Positions 7,011 to 14,369 of a DNA stretch of 14,369 nucleotides are shown here, one piece after another. Numbering within the stretch: the first letter of the stretch is position 1; each line of letters begins with the position of its first letter. A model generated the notes under the pieces. That model was not told the DNA's origin, made no database searches, and saw nothing but the letters and a program-made list of their open reading frames with translations. The DNA is taken from the NCBI GenBank assembly GCA_039816825.1, contig JBCBXA010000077.1, positions 1 through 14,369 on the forward strand, read 5' to 3'. Origin of the DNA: JBCBXA01 sp039816825. GTDB taxonomy: Bacteria > Pseudomonadota > Alphaproteobacteria > Rhizobiales > Rhizobiaceae. Made by a program: the position numbers and the translations under genes.

Positions 7011-9848
7011 CTACTCCGCCGCCTCAGTCATCACCGCCCGCTCAACGCGCGCGGCACAGAATTTGAACTCCGGAATTTTTCCGTAGGGGTCCAGCATCGG
7101 GTTTGTCAGCACATTGGCCGGCGCTTCTGTGAAGCAGAAGGGAATGAATATCATCCCATCTGCCACTTCCCGATCGGCTCTCAGCAAGGCTGTTATGTCG
7201 CCGCGTCGAGTGCCTACGGTCACAAGGTCGCCCACGGCCAGGCCTTGCTTCGCTATTTCCCGAGGGTTCATGGCCGCAAAGGCTTCGCCTTCAATATCCT
7301 CCAGCACGCCAGCACGGCGGGTCATGGCTCCTGTGTGCCAATGTTCCAGAACACGACCCGTGGTGAGCACCATCGGAAATGCATCATCCGGTACCTCGTC
7401 GGGTGCGCGCAGGTCCGCAGGGACGATCCGGCCCTTCCCGTCAGAAGTCGGGAACCCGTCTGAGAACACCACCCAGTTCTGAGTGCCGTCTTCGTCGCTT
7501 GGATAGGTCACCGACCCTTCGTCCTCCAAACGCTCCCACGGCATGTAGTTGAGGCTCTTCATCACCGTTCGCATCTCTTCATAGACCGCCGGTACGCCGT
7601 CATACGCCCAATCAAGACCACACCGATTGGCGAGGTCTACGATCAGTTCCCAATCCTGGCGCGCGTCGCCGGGCAATGGGATCGCCGGGCGGCCAATCTG
7701 CACCTGTCGGTTGGTGTTGGAGAACGTGCCGAGCTTCTCCGCATGGGCGGAGGCGGGCAGCACGACGTCGGCATGCCAGGCCGTCTCGGTGAGGAAGATG
7801 TCCTGCACCACCAAATGGTCGAGCTTGGCCAGCGCTTCGCGCGCATGGTGCTGATCCGGGTCACTCATCGCCGGGTTCTCGCCCATGATGTACATGCCGG
7901 TGATATTGCCCTCATGGATGGCGTCCATGATCTCCACGACGGTGAGACCCTTCACCGGGTCCAGCGACCGGCCCCAATGGTCTTCCATCTCGGCGCGAAT
8001 GTCCGTGCGCTCCACGTGGCGGTAGTCCGGATACATCATGGGGATCAGACCGGCGTCCGACGCGCCCTGCACATTGTTTTGTCCGCGCAGGGGATGCAGC
8101 CCCGTGCCTTCACGCCCAACATGGCCTGTGATCAGCGCCAACGCGATCAGACAGCGCGAATTGTCCGTGCCATGGGTATGTTGGCTAACGCCCATGCCCC
8201 AGAATATCATGGAGCGCTCGGATGTGGCGTAGGTGCGGGCGACGGTGCGCAGTTCCTCAGCGCTGATGCCGCAAACATCCGCCATGTCTTCCGGCGCGAA
8301 GTCCTTCACCTTTTCACGCAGCGCTTCGAAGCCGTCCACATTGGCCTGAATGTACTGCTCGTCATAGAGCTTCTCATCAATGATCGTATGGATCATAGCG
8401 TTCAGCATGGCGACGTCGGTGCCCGGCTTGAAGCGCAGCGAATGGGCTGCGTGGCGCATCAACTCCTGGCCGCGCGGGTCCATGACGATAAGCTTCGTGC
8501 CGTTCTTCGCCGCCTGCTTGAAATAGGTTGCGGCCACCGGGTGGTTGGTCGCCGGTCGTGCGCCAATCACGATCACGCACTCGGCCTTCTGGGCATCCAT
8601 GAAGGGGGCGGACACGGCACCTGAGCCGACCCCTTCCAGCAGCGCTGCCACGGACGAGGCGTGGCAAAGGCGCGTGCAATGGTCGACATTGTTGGTGCCA
8701 AACCCTTGGCGGATGAATTTCTGGAAGAGATAGGCTTCCTCGTTCGAGCCCTTGGCAGACCCAAAGCCGGCGATGGCGGAGCCGCCTTTGCCTTTACCCG
8801 AACCATCGCGAATGGCAGTCAAACCCTTTGCGGACAAGGCCATAGCCTCTTCCCAGCTTGCTTCGCGGAACACATCATCCACGGTCAGCAGACCTGAGTT
8901 GAGGTCAATGTCGCCCCGCTTCGGAGCGTCTTCGCGGCGTATAAGCGGCTTGGTCAAACGCTCATCGCTCATGGCGTAATCAAAGCCGAACCGCCCCTTG
9001 ACGCAAAGCCGGTTTTCATTGGCCGGGCCGTCACGACCGTCCACCAGAACGATCTTTTCGTCCTTGGTGTACATGGTGGTCTGGCATCCCACCCCGCAGA
9101 ACGGGCACACGCTGTCGACGGCATCGTCAAACTCTTCAACGACACGCTGCCGGCCGTCAGCATCCATCAGGGATTTCTCGTAGAGCGCGCCCGTCGGGCA
9201 GGCCTGCACGCACTCGCCGCAGGTCACGCAGGTCGAGTTGCCCATCGGGTCGTGAATGTCGAACACGGGGATGGCGTGGTGGCCCCGGTCGCCCATGCCC
9301 AGCACATCATTGACCTGCACCTCGCGGCAGGCCCGCACGCACAAATTACAGGCGATGCAAGCGTCGAGATTAACGGCAATCGCCGGGTTCGAAATGTCGT
9401 GGATGCCCGGCGTTTGAGAGTGCGTGGCTGCAGAAGCACGATCACCATCATGGCCATGCTTGCCAGGCAGCCTGTCGCTGCCTGCGATGCCCCATGTCCG
9501 CGCCCATTCCCAGAATGGGGCTTGGCCATCAGGACTCTCATCGGGGGCACGCATGTCCGATGCCAGAAGCTCAAACACCATGCGGCGGCTCTTGTCGGCG
9601 CGCTCCGTGTCGGTGCGCACCACCACGCCTTCGCTCACCTTGCGGTGGCAGGATGCGGCGAGCACGCGCTCGCCCTCAATCTCCACCATGCAGGCGCGGC
9701 AGTTGCCGTCGGGTCGATAACCCGGCTTGTCGAGATGGCACAAATGCGGAATGCGGGTGCCTTCGCGTTTCGCCACCTGCCAGATGGTATCGTCGGGCGA
9801 AGCCGTAACCGACTGGCCGTCAATGGTGAGTGTGATGGTGTCTGTCAT
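7011..9848 (-). CDS. fdh1A: NAD-dependent formate dehydrogenase alpha (catalytic) subunit
   Basis: This cytoplasmic molybdopterin oxidoreductase of 945 residues oxidises formate to CO2 and passes electrons to the diaphorase subunit encoded just upstream. Domains in order: N-terminal [2Fe-2S] ferredoxin (Cys37, 50, 53, 67); two [4Fe-4S] sites (Cys164/167/170/174 and 207/210/213/217); the [4Fe-4S] site of the Mo/W domain (Cys248/251/255 and 282); the bis-MGD catalytic body; and a C-terminal dinucleotide-binding domain (LTTGRVLEHWHTGAMTR). The metal-ligand position is Cys395, followed by His396 in TRLCHASSV, so this is a cysteine rather than a selenocysteine enzyme. Length and layout match FdsA and methylotroph Fdh1A. 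The ATG overlaps the stop of the beta gene (ATGA), implying translational coupling. Whether the metal is Mo or W cannot be read from sequence. No fdhD/fdsC or fdsD follows. Confidence 0.93.
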   Translation of the reverse strand: MTDTITLTIDGQSVTASPDDTIWQVAKREGTRIPHLCHLDKPGYRPDGNCRACMVEIEGERVLAASCHRKVSEGVVVRTDTERADKSRRMVFELLASDMRAPDESPDGQAPFWEWARTWGIAGSDRLPGKHGHDGDRASAATHSQTPGIHDISNPAIAVNLDACIACNLCVRACREVQVNDVLGMGDRGHHAIPVFDIHDPMGNSTCVTCGECVQACPTGALYEKSLMDADGRQRVVEEFDDAVDSVCPFCGVGCQTTMYTKDEKIVLVDGRDGPANENRLCVKGRFGFDYAMSDERLTKPLIRREDAPKRGDIDLNSGLLTVDDVFREASWEEAMALSAKGLTAIRDGSGKGKGGSAIAGFGSAKGSNEEAYLFQKFIRQGFGTNNVDHCTRLCHASSVAALLEGVGSGAVSAPFMDAQKAECVIVIGARPATNHPVAATYFKQAAKNGTKLIVMDPRGQELMRHAAHSLRFKPGTDVAMLNAMIHTIIDEKLYDEQYIQANVDGFEALREKVKDFAPEDMADVCGISAEELRTVARTYATSERSMIFWGMGVSQHTHGTDNSRCLIALALITGHVGREGTGLHPLRGQNNVQGASDAGLIPMMYPDYRHVERTDIRAEMEDHWGRSLDPVKGLTVVEIMDAIHEGNITGMYIMGENPAMSDPDQHHAREALAKLDHLVVQDIFLTETAWHADVVLPASAHAEKLGTFSNTNRQVQIGRPAIPLPGDARQDWELIVDLANRCGLDWAYDGVPAVYEEMRTVMKSLNYMPWERLEDEGSVTYPSDEDGTQNWVVFSDGFPTSDGKGRIVPADLRAPDEVPDDAFPMVLTTGRVLEHWHTGAMTRRAGVLEDIEGEAFAAMNPREIAKQGLAVGDLVTVGTRRGDITALLRADREVADGMIFIPFCFTEAPANVLTNPMLDPYGKIPEFKFCAARVERAVMTEAAE

Positions 9849-11572
9849 GGCAGGTCATCCCGAAAATGGTCCAGCAGATGGCGCACGGGGTTGGGGGCTG
9901 CTTGTCCCAGGCCGCAAATACTCGCGTCGCGCATCACGGCTTCAAGGTCGGCAATTGTGTCTTCGTCGAGTGGGCCGTCACTGCGCAGAAGCTTGCCAAG
10001 CTTTTCGGTGCCGCCGCGGCACGGCGTGCACTGGCCGCAGCTTTCATGGGTGAAGAAGTCAACCAGGTTCAGCGTTACGTCGAGCATGTTGTCGGCGTCG
10101 GAGAATACAACGATGGCGTGGGAGCCAACAAAGCTGCCCAGCTCGCCTAGCTGGCCGCCGAAATCGAGGGGCACATCGCCTTTCGACGCGGGCAGAACAC
10201 CGCCGGACGCGCCGCCGGGCAGATAGGCTTTGAATGTGTGGCCCTCTGCCATGCCGCCGCAGAGGTTGATCAGTTCACTGACGCTCGACCCGGCGGGCGC
10301 GACCACGACGCCCGGTTTGGCCACCCGGCCGGAAACGGAGTAGCTCCGCATGCCGGGATGATCGGGTTTACCTTGGGCGCGGAACCAGTCGACGCCCTTC
10401 TCGAGGATTGACGGCACCCAGTAGAGGGTTTCAACATTGTTGTTGAGCGTCGGGCGCCCGAAGACACCGACTTGCGCGATGAAGGGTGGGCGGTGCCTTG
10501 GCAGGCCGCGCTTGCCTTCAATGCTCTCAATCATCGCGCTTTCTTCGCCGCATATGTAGGCGCCGGCACCACGGCGCAGCTCAAAGAAGCCAGGCTCTGC
10601 CAGGCCGACCGCTTCGACAGCCGCAATCTCGTCACGCAGAATGTTGAGCACGGCTGGATATTCATCGCGCATGTAGATGTAGCAACGTTCTGCCTCGACG
10701 CATGCTGCCGCGATGAGCGCACCCTCGAGCATGGCGTGGGGATTGCGCTCGAGGTAATAGCGATCCTTGAACGTGCCTGGCTCGCCTTCATCGCCATTGA
10801 TTGTCATCAGGCGCGGGCCTTCATAGCCGCGGACGAAGCTCCATTTCTTGCCGGTTGGGAAGCCAGCACCACCCAAGCCACGCAGGCCTGAATCGGAGAG
10901 CGTATCGATGATGGCATCCGCAGTGAGTTCGCCGTTGCGCACATTCTTCCAAACGCCGTAGCCGCCTTCGGCCTGATAGGCTTCCAGACCCTTATAGTCG
11001 GGCTGCACAGCCTCGATCGCGCTGGAACTAAGCGCTGCTTTGACGCCACTCGCAGAAGCGTGGCCCATCTCGCGATCACCAACTCGTACCGCGGGGGCCA
11101 CGTCGCAACCGCCCATGCAGGGGGCCCGCAAAACGCGAACCGATGCAGGGTCGGTGCCCGCTTCCAGTTCGGAGATCAGCTTCTCTGCTCCAGCCATCAT
11201 GCAGGCAACGCCATCGCAGACGCGAATGGTCGTCTCCGGCGGCACGGGCTGCCCTTCCTTCACAACATCGAAATGGTCGTAGAAGGACGCGACTTCGTAG
11301 ATTTCCACCTGCGCCAGTCGCATTTCTTCAGCCAGGGCGCGAATGTGTGCTGCACTCAAACAGCGATGCTTGTCTTGGATCAGATGGAGATACTCGATCA
11401 ACCGGTCGCGTTTCAGCTCGCCAAAGCGGTCTATCTCATCCGTCAGCAAGGCCCGCACGTCAGCGAGGGCTGAGTCTTCCAGTTGGCGACCCTTGGGAAG
11501 CGCCGGATTGCGACGCTTGCCCTTGCGTCCGCCGGGAACAGTCCTGTCTCTTTGTCCTGGTTGGTCCAGCAT
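9845..11572 (-). CDS. fdh1B: NAD-dependent formate dehydrogenase beta (diaphorase) subunit, NuoE-NuoF fusion
   Basis: A 575-residue fusion of two complex-I-like modules. Residues 35-180 are NuoE/FdsG-like: a helical segment, then a thioredoxin-fold [2Fe-2S] domain with Cys119, Cys124, Cys152 and Cys156 (CDGVAC...PCMGGC). Residues 190-575 are NuoF/FdsB-like: the flavin/NADH region (GLGGAGFPTGKKW at 232-244, NGDEGEPGTFKDR, GAGAYICGEESA) and a [4Fe-4S] site of Cys512, 515, 518 and 553 (CGQCTPC...C). It takes electrons from the alpha subunit through its clusters to FMN and reduces NAD+. The fusion replaces separate fdsG and fdsB genes, as in the two-subunit FDH1 of Methylobacterium. The ATG is at 11570-11572 with GAGGA 6 bases upstream. 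The first 30 residues are rich in Arg, Lys, Gly and Pro and look disordered. It precedes the alpha gene with a 4-base overlap. Confidence 0.92.
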   Translation of the reverse strand: MLDQPGQRDRTVPGGRKGKRRNPALPKGRQLEDSALADVRALLTDEIDRFGELKRDRLIEYLHLIQDKHRCLSAAHIRALAEEMRLAQVEIYEVASFYDHFDVVKEGQPVPPETTIRVCDGVACMMAGAEKLISELEAGTDPASVRVLRAPCMGGCDVAPAVRVGDREMGHASASGVKAALSSSAIEAVQPDYKGLEAYQAEGGYGVWKNVRNGELTADAIIDTLSDSGLRGLGGAGFPTGKKWSFVRGYEGPRLMTINGDEGEPGTFKDRYYLERNPHAMLEGALIAAACVEAERCYIYMRDEYPAVLNILRDEIAAVEAVGLAEPGFFELRRGAGAYICGEESAMIESIEGKRGLPRHRPPFIAQVGVFGRPTLNNNVETLYWVPSILEKGVDWFRAQGKPDHPGMRSYSVSGRVAKPGVVVAPAGSSVSELINLCGGMAEGHTFKAYLPGGASGGVLPASKGDVPLDFGGQLGELGSFVGSHAIVVFSDADNMLDVTLNLVDFFTHESCGQCTPCRGGTEKLGKLLRSDGPLDEDTIADLEAVMRDASICGLGQAAPNPVRHLLDHFRDDLP

Positions 11573-11707
11573 GTGTCGTCCTCATCGCCGCGCTTCGTGG
11601 AAACTATCACGGTCTATCCGAACAATTTCCCTCCAACTGCGACCTTGGCCTAGTGCCAGAAAGACGCATCTGCATTTTTGTTGCGCGAAGCTTGAGGAGG
11701 TTCAAGC
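11573..11707 (-). promoter_or_regulatory. Leader region upstream of the formate dehydrogenase operon
   Basis: This 135-base gap between the last permease gene and the beta-subunit gene is the likely place for an operon promoter, but I cannot pick out a convincing -35/-10 pair. At its left end in transcription order is an inverted repeat, AGCTTGA (11689-11695) / TCAAGCT (11702-11708), touching the permease stop codon. It has a 7-bp stem and 6-base loop with no U-run after it, so at best it is a weak or factor-dependent terminator. Confidence 0.3.
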
Positions 11708-12397
11708 TCAAGCCGGTCGCGGCACCCGGTTTTCGATCCAGCGATAGAGCAGCGTGATGAGGATGGTGATCACGATGTAGATGCCTGCAATGAGCAGCAG
11801 CGGCTCGTAGATGCGGAACGTCTCCTGACGAATGATCGTCGCGACGCCGAAGACATCGTAGACGGTGATGGTCGCCGCCAATGGTGTTGCCTTGAGCGTC
11901 AGAATGGCCTCGTTGCCCAGCGTGGGCAGCACGTTCTGGAAAGCACGCGGCATCCATATCCGGCGAAGCAGGGTCCAACGGCTCATGCCAAACGCCTTGC
12001 CGGCCTCCAGTTCGCCTTTGGCCACCGATAGGAAACCCGCCCGCATGACCTCGCCCTGGTAGCCCGCAACGGAAAGCGAAAAGGCGAAAATGGCGTAGGG
12101 AAATGCATCCCTCAGATAAGGCCACAGGAAGCTCTCGCGGAGCCCGGGAATGCCGGGAAATAGCGAGCCCAATCCGTAATAGATCAGCCAGAGTTGGATG
12201 AGCAGCGGCGTGCCCCGGATCAGTGTGCAGAAGCTGAGCGCCATCCAGGACAGAATGCGCGGGCCGGTCACCTGCACCAGACCAAGCGGGACTGACAGGA
12301 CCGTGCCAATCGCCAGCGAGATCACCAGAAGCTGGATTGTGATCCACACCCCTTCGGCCAGCCGTGGCCAATATTCCGGCAACCAGTCCCAAACCAT
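11708..12397 (-). CDS. Polar/basic amino acid ABC transporter permease (HisM/ArtM-type)
   Basis: This inner-membrane permease of 229 residues is close to the usual HisM/ArtM length. Several hydrophobic segments are visible, starting with ITIQLLVISLAIGTVLS near residue 20. The cytoplasmic loop that docks the ATPase carries the EAA motif GELEAGKAFGMSRWTLLRRI. The motif FCTLIRGTPLLIQLWLIYY is typical of the HisM family. It pairs with the permease upstream to form the heterodimeric channel. Its ATG (12395-12397) shares one base with the upstream TGA (TGATG), so the two are translationally coupled. The substrate class follows from the binding protein, which looks specific for lysine, arginine, ornithine or histidine. 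Confidence 0.88.
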   Translation of the reverse strand: MVWDWLPEYWPRLAEGVWITIQLLVISLAIGTVLSVPLGLVQVTGPRILSWMALSFCTLIRGTPLLIQLWLIYYGLGSLFPGIPGLRESFLWPYLRDAFPYAIFAFSLSVAGYQGEVMRAGFLSVAKGELEAGKAFGMSRWTLLRRIWMPRAFQNVLPTLGNEAILTLKATPLAATITVYDVFGVATIIRQETFRIYEPLLLIAGIYIVITILITLLYRWIENRVPRPA

Positions 12398-13122
12398 CAG
12401 CTATTGGCCCCCCGCAGGCCGCGGCGGAAGTAACGCTCAATGTGCTTGATCAGATACATGGAGACGAGGGTGAGCAGCAGATACAGAACCAGCGCCGCCA
12501 GATAGAAGGTCAGATATTCCCGCGTGGTCGCCCCCGCCTGCCGGGTGCGTGTTGCGAGCTCAATGGAACCGATCACGGCCAACAGGGCTGTATCCTTGAG
12601 AACGATCAGCCAGAGATTGGAGAGGCCCGGAATGGCCAAGGGCATCATAGCCGGCGCCACAATGCGCCTGAGTGTCATCGCACTCGACATCCCATATGCG
12701 CGGGCCGCTTCGATCTGCCCCTTTGGGATTGCTGCGATGGCGCCGCGCATCACTTCGGTGGCGTAGGCGCCCATCACAACACCCAGAACGGTGATTCCCG
12801 CCAGAAGGGCATTGATGTCGATTGGGCGCTGCCCGAGGCTCCGCAACACCTCATTGATCAGGCCGCTGCCCGCGTAGAACACCAGCAGGATCAGGACGAG
12901 TTCAGGAACCGCTCGAACAATCGTCGTGTAGCCCTCCAGAAACCACTTCACCGGCTTCGGGCCATAGAGTTTGCCCAGTGCGCCAAAGAAGCCAATCGTC
13001 AGGCCAAGCAGATAGGCTCCGGCAGCGATTTGAATCGTGGCGGCAAGCCCGGCCAGCAACAGGGCACCACGGCCCGGAGGGCTGTAGGCGAGTTGCGACA
13101 GATCTATGAAGCCAAGGTCCAC
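12397..13122 (-). CDS. Polar/basic amino acid ABC transporter permease (HisQ/ArtQ-type)
   Basis: This 241-residue inner-membrane permease has the HisQ-type layout: a hydrophobic segment near residues 20-45, the conserved TTIVRAVPELVLILLVFY region, and the EAA loop GQIEAARAYGMSSAMTLRRI. The C-terminal membrane segment is followed by an Arg-rich cytoplasmic tail. The start appears to be GTG at 13120-13122; no in-frame ATG is better placed, and the Shine-Dalgarno is weak. It lies downstream of the binding-protein gene behind a terminator hairpin, so it is probably expressed by read-through at a lower level. The segment 12443-12500 near its 3' end is duplicated in inverted orientation at the right edge of the window. 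Confidence 0.88.
   Translation of the reverse strand: MDLGFIDLSQLAYSPPGRGALLLAGLAATIQIAAGAYLLGLTIGFFGALGKLYGPKPVKWFLEGYTTIVRAVPELVLILLVFYAGSGLINEVLRSLGQRPIDINALLAGITVLGVVMGAYATEVMRGAIAAIPKGQIEAARAYGMSSAMTLRRIVAPAMMPLAIPGLSNLWLIVLKDTALLAVIGSIELATRTRQAGATTREYLTFYLAALVLYLLLTLVSMYLIKHIERYFRRGLRGANS
12443..12500 (+). repeat. Left arm of a 58-bp exact inverted repeat (inside the first permease gene)
   Basis: The 58 bases beginning TGCTTGATCAGATACATGGA and ending AGCGCCGCCA are identical to the reverse complement of 14312-14369. This copy is native: it encodes the last membrane segment of the permease in frame (LVLYLLLTLVSMYLIK). Confidence 0.9.
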
Positions 13123-13145
13123 GGGTGGCGATGTCCGATCAGTTC

Positions 13146-13180
13146 AAAAAAGAACCCCGACAGGTTTGTCTGCCGGGGTT
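13146..13180 (-). terminator. Rho-independent terminator after the binding-protein gene
   Basis: On the minus strand AACCCCGGCAG pairs with CTGTCGGGGTT around a 6-base loop, with one G-T pairing; the arms are 13170-13180 and 13153-13163. A CTTTTTT run follows immediately. It sits 25 bases after the binding-protein stop and 30 bases before the permease start. That is the usual position for a partial terminator that lowers permease expression relative to the binding protein. Confidence 0.8.
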
Positions 13181-13204
13181 TTGCGCCATGTCAGCGTCGA
13201 GGTC

Positions 13205-13975
13205 TCACTCAGCGCCGTAAATGTTGAAGTCGAAATATTTCGACGCGATCTCATCATATGTGCCGTCTTCACGGACTTTCTTGATGGCCGCATTGAACCG
13301 CTCAAGCAGTTCGGTGTCTTCCTTGCGCAGACCAACACCCACGCCCAGGCCGAAGATGGCGTCATCGTTCAACTGGGCTTTGACTTCAAAGTCCGGATTG
13401 GCTTCCAGGAAGTCCGAGAATGCCAGGCTGTCACCGACCACTGCATCCACGCGGCCTGCCAGAAGGTCGGCATTGTGCTCGTCAAATGCAGGATAAGTCT
13501 TGATGCTGTCGGCGGTGTCAGAGAACTTCGCCTCTGCATAGTTGGCGTGGGTCGTGGAGACCTGAACACCAACAATCTTGCCGGAGAGGGATGCCGGATC
13601 TTCGGAAATGTCGGAGGACTTTGGCGCAACAAGCACGGCAGGCGTGTTGTAATATTTGTCCGAGAAGTTGATGACCTTCTGGCGCTCTTCCGTGATCGAC
13701 ATGGATGCGAAGATCGCGTCGATCTTGCCGGAGGTCAGTGCCGGGATGATGCCGTCCCAAGCGGTGGGGGTCCAAACGCAGGTCTCGCCCATGGCTTCGC
13801 AAACGGCTTCGCCCAGCTCGATCTCAAAGCCGGTCTGACTGCCGTTGGCATCCACTTCAGCGAAGGGCGGGTATGGAGCGGTGTCGAGGCCGATGCGGAG
13901 TTCGGCCGATGCGAGGCCGGTTGCCATGGCCATGGCTGCGGCCGTGATGGCCAGTTTGCTGATCAGAGTTTTCAT
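13205..13975 (-). CDS. Periplasmic basic amino acid-binding protein (HisJ/ArgT/NocT-like) of an ABC transporter
   Basis: This is a 256-residue solute-binding protein of family 3. The signal peptide is MKTLISKLAITAAAMAMATGLASA, cut after Ala24, with no lipobox, so it is a free periplasmic protein. The mature chain opens ELRIGLDTAPYPPF. The cysteine pair Cys59/Cys66 (C-x6-C) matches the disulfide spacing of HisJ and the lysine/arginine/ornithine-binding protein. The segments GKIDAIFASMSITEERQ and INFSDKYY are typical of that subgroup, so lysine, arginine, ornithine, histidine or an opine relative is the likely ligand. I chose ATG at 13973-13975, because AGGAGA lies 7 bases upstream and the signal peptide begins there. 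The frame stays open upstream to 14158, but that part overlaps the ATPase gene and is not signal-like. Hairpins flank the gene on both sides. Confidence 0.9.
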   Translation of the reverse strand: MKTLISKLAITAAAMAMATGLASAELRIGLDTAPYPPFAEVDANGSQTGFEIELGEAVCEAMGETCVWTPTAWDGIIPALTSGKIDAIFASMSITEERQKVINFSDKYYNTPAVLVAPKSSDISEDPASLSGKIVGVQVSTTHANYAEAKFSDTADSIKTYPAFDEHNADLLAGRVDAVVGDSLAFSDFLEANPDFEVKAQLNDDAIFGLGVGVGLRKEDTELLERFNAAIKKVREDGTYDEIASKYFDFNIYGAE

Positions 13976-14004
13976 AACTTTTCTCCTTTGGGGGATCAGT
14001 GCCC

Positions 14005-14024
14005 GACCGGACGTGTGTCCGGTC
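14005..14024 (-). promoter_or_regulatory. Intercistronic hairpin between the ATPase and binding-protein genes
   Basis: GACCGGAC (14005-14012) and GTCCGGTC (14017-14024) form a perfect 8-bp stem with a 4-base loop, just after the ATPase stop codon and 17 bases before the binding-protein Shine-Dalgarno. No U-run follows, so it is more likely an mRNA processing or stability element than a terminator. Its effect is inferred from position. Confidence 0.5.
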
Positions 14025-14027
14025 AGA

Positions 14028-14315
14028 TCAGTGAATGGACTGAACGAAGGCGCGGCAGCGCTCGCTCTTGGTTTCGTAAAACAGCTGTTGCGGCGTGCCT
14101 TCCTCTTCCACCTTGCCCTCGTGGAGGAACATGATGTGAGAAGAAACGTCACGCGCAAAGCTCATCTCGTGGGTGACGAGAATCATGGTGCGGCCTTCCT
14201 CGGCAATGCCTTGGATGACCCGAAGCACTTCGCCCACAAGCTCCGGGTCTAGGGCGGAGGTCGGCTCGTCAAACAGCATGGTGCGCGGTTCCATGGCCAG
14301 CGCCCGGGCAATGGC
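14028..14315 (-). CDS. Amino acid ABC transporter ATP-binding protein, 3' part only
   Basis: The recognisable part starts at AIARALAMEPR, just after the ABC signature would have ended. It continues with Walker B and the D-loop (TMLFDEPTSALDPE), the switch histidine (LVTHEMSFA), and a HisP/GlnQ-type C-terminus ending FVQSIH. The roughly 150 N-terminal residues with Walker A, Q-loop and LSGGQ are absent. In their place the frame reads into an inverted copy of permease DNA (14312-14369), so residues encoded to the right of about 14315 are not ATPase. The protein would energise the importer formed with the two permeases and the binding protein. The gene may be intact in the organism and broken only by a chimeric contig end. 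Confidence 0.85.
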   Translation of the reverse strand, partial: AIARALAMEPRTMLFDEPTSALDPELVGEVLRVIQGIAEEGRTMILVTHEMSFARDVSSHIMFLHEGKVEEEGTPQQLFYETKSERCRAFVQSIH

Positions 14316-14369
14316 GGCGCTGGTTCTGTATCTGCTGCTCACCCTCGTCTCCATGTATCTGATCAAGCA
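14312..14369 (-). repeat. Right arm of the 58-bp inverted repeat at the window edge
   Basis: The last 58 bases of the window are an exact reverse-complement copy of 12443-12500. The match ends at 14312, where the ATPase sequence resumes (A-I-A-R-A-L). It extends to the very last base, so its true extent is unknown. This copy is out of place: it interrupts the ATPase gene. Confidence 0.92.

Noticed and set aside
11640..11660. TGGCAC on the minus strand as a sigma-54 -24 element for the formate dehydrogenase operon
   Set aside because: The matching -12 element (TTGC at the right spacing) is missing.
12364..13227. Plus-strand frame of 287 codons opposite the first permease
   Set aside because: It is antisense to a clear membrane permease with an EAA motif. 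Its translation is rich in Gln, Arg and His, typical of a shadow frame.
13976..14158. Upstream extension of the binding-protein frame
   Set aside because: It overlaps the ATPase gene and would put 61 basic, non-signal residues before a perfect signal peptide that has its own Shine-Dalgarno.

Overview
The window looks like chromosomal DNA (or an assembled contig) from an alphaproteobacterium. The DNA is GC-rich with GC-biased third codon positions. It carries a two-subunit NAD-linked formate dehydrogenase of the methylotroph FDH1 type, a FosX of the rhizobial kind, and a basic-amino-acid ABC transporter like those of Rhizobiales and their marine relatives. The lineage is inferred from gene content; no rRNA or other phylogenetic marker is present. 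I found no tRNA, rRNA, CRISPR array, transposase or prophage gene.

Layout, left to right. (1) 1-5164, minus strand: the 5' 1,721 codons of a giant extracellular repeat protein that runs off the left edge. An N-terminal region of about 200 residues without a signal peptide is followed by one cadherin-like domain and then at least 12 Ig/cadherin-like units with NED and DxDGSE motifs. The units come in a six-unit super-repeat (A-B-A-B-B-C) seen once in full and once almost in full. (2) 5310-5714, minus: a complete FosX-type fosfomycin hydrolase. (3) 5889-6542, plus: a ferredoxin-like protein with eight C-terminal cysteines, divergent from fosX. (4) 6543-7010: a possible small secreted protein on the minus strand and otherwise nothing convincing. 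(5) 7011-11572, minus: formate dehydrogenase genes, beta (a NuoE-NuoF fusion) then alpha, with overlapping stop and start codons. (6) 11708 to the right end, minus: a polar/basic amino acid ABC transporter in the order ATPase (3' part only), periplasmic binding protein, permease, permease.

The ABC genes and the formate dehydrogenase genes face the same way, 135 bp apart. They could be partly co-transcribed, but nothing in the sequence ties them functionally. The binding-protein gene has a strong hairpin on each side, and the downstream one is a terminator, which fits higher expression of that component than of the permeases.

The most striking structural anomaly is at the right edge. The last 58 bases are an exact inverted copy of 12443-12500, inside the first permease gene, and they replace the expected upstream part of the ATPase gene. 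This is most simply a fold-back chimera at a contig end, though a real inversion cannot be excluded. The most interesting biology is the higher-order repeat architecture of the giant adhesin, with a dyad overlapping its ribosome binding site.
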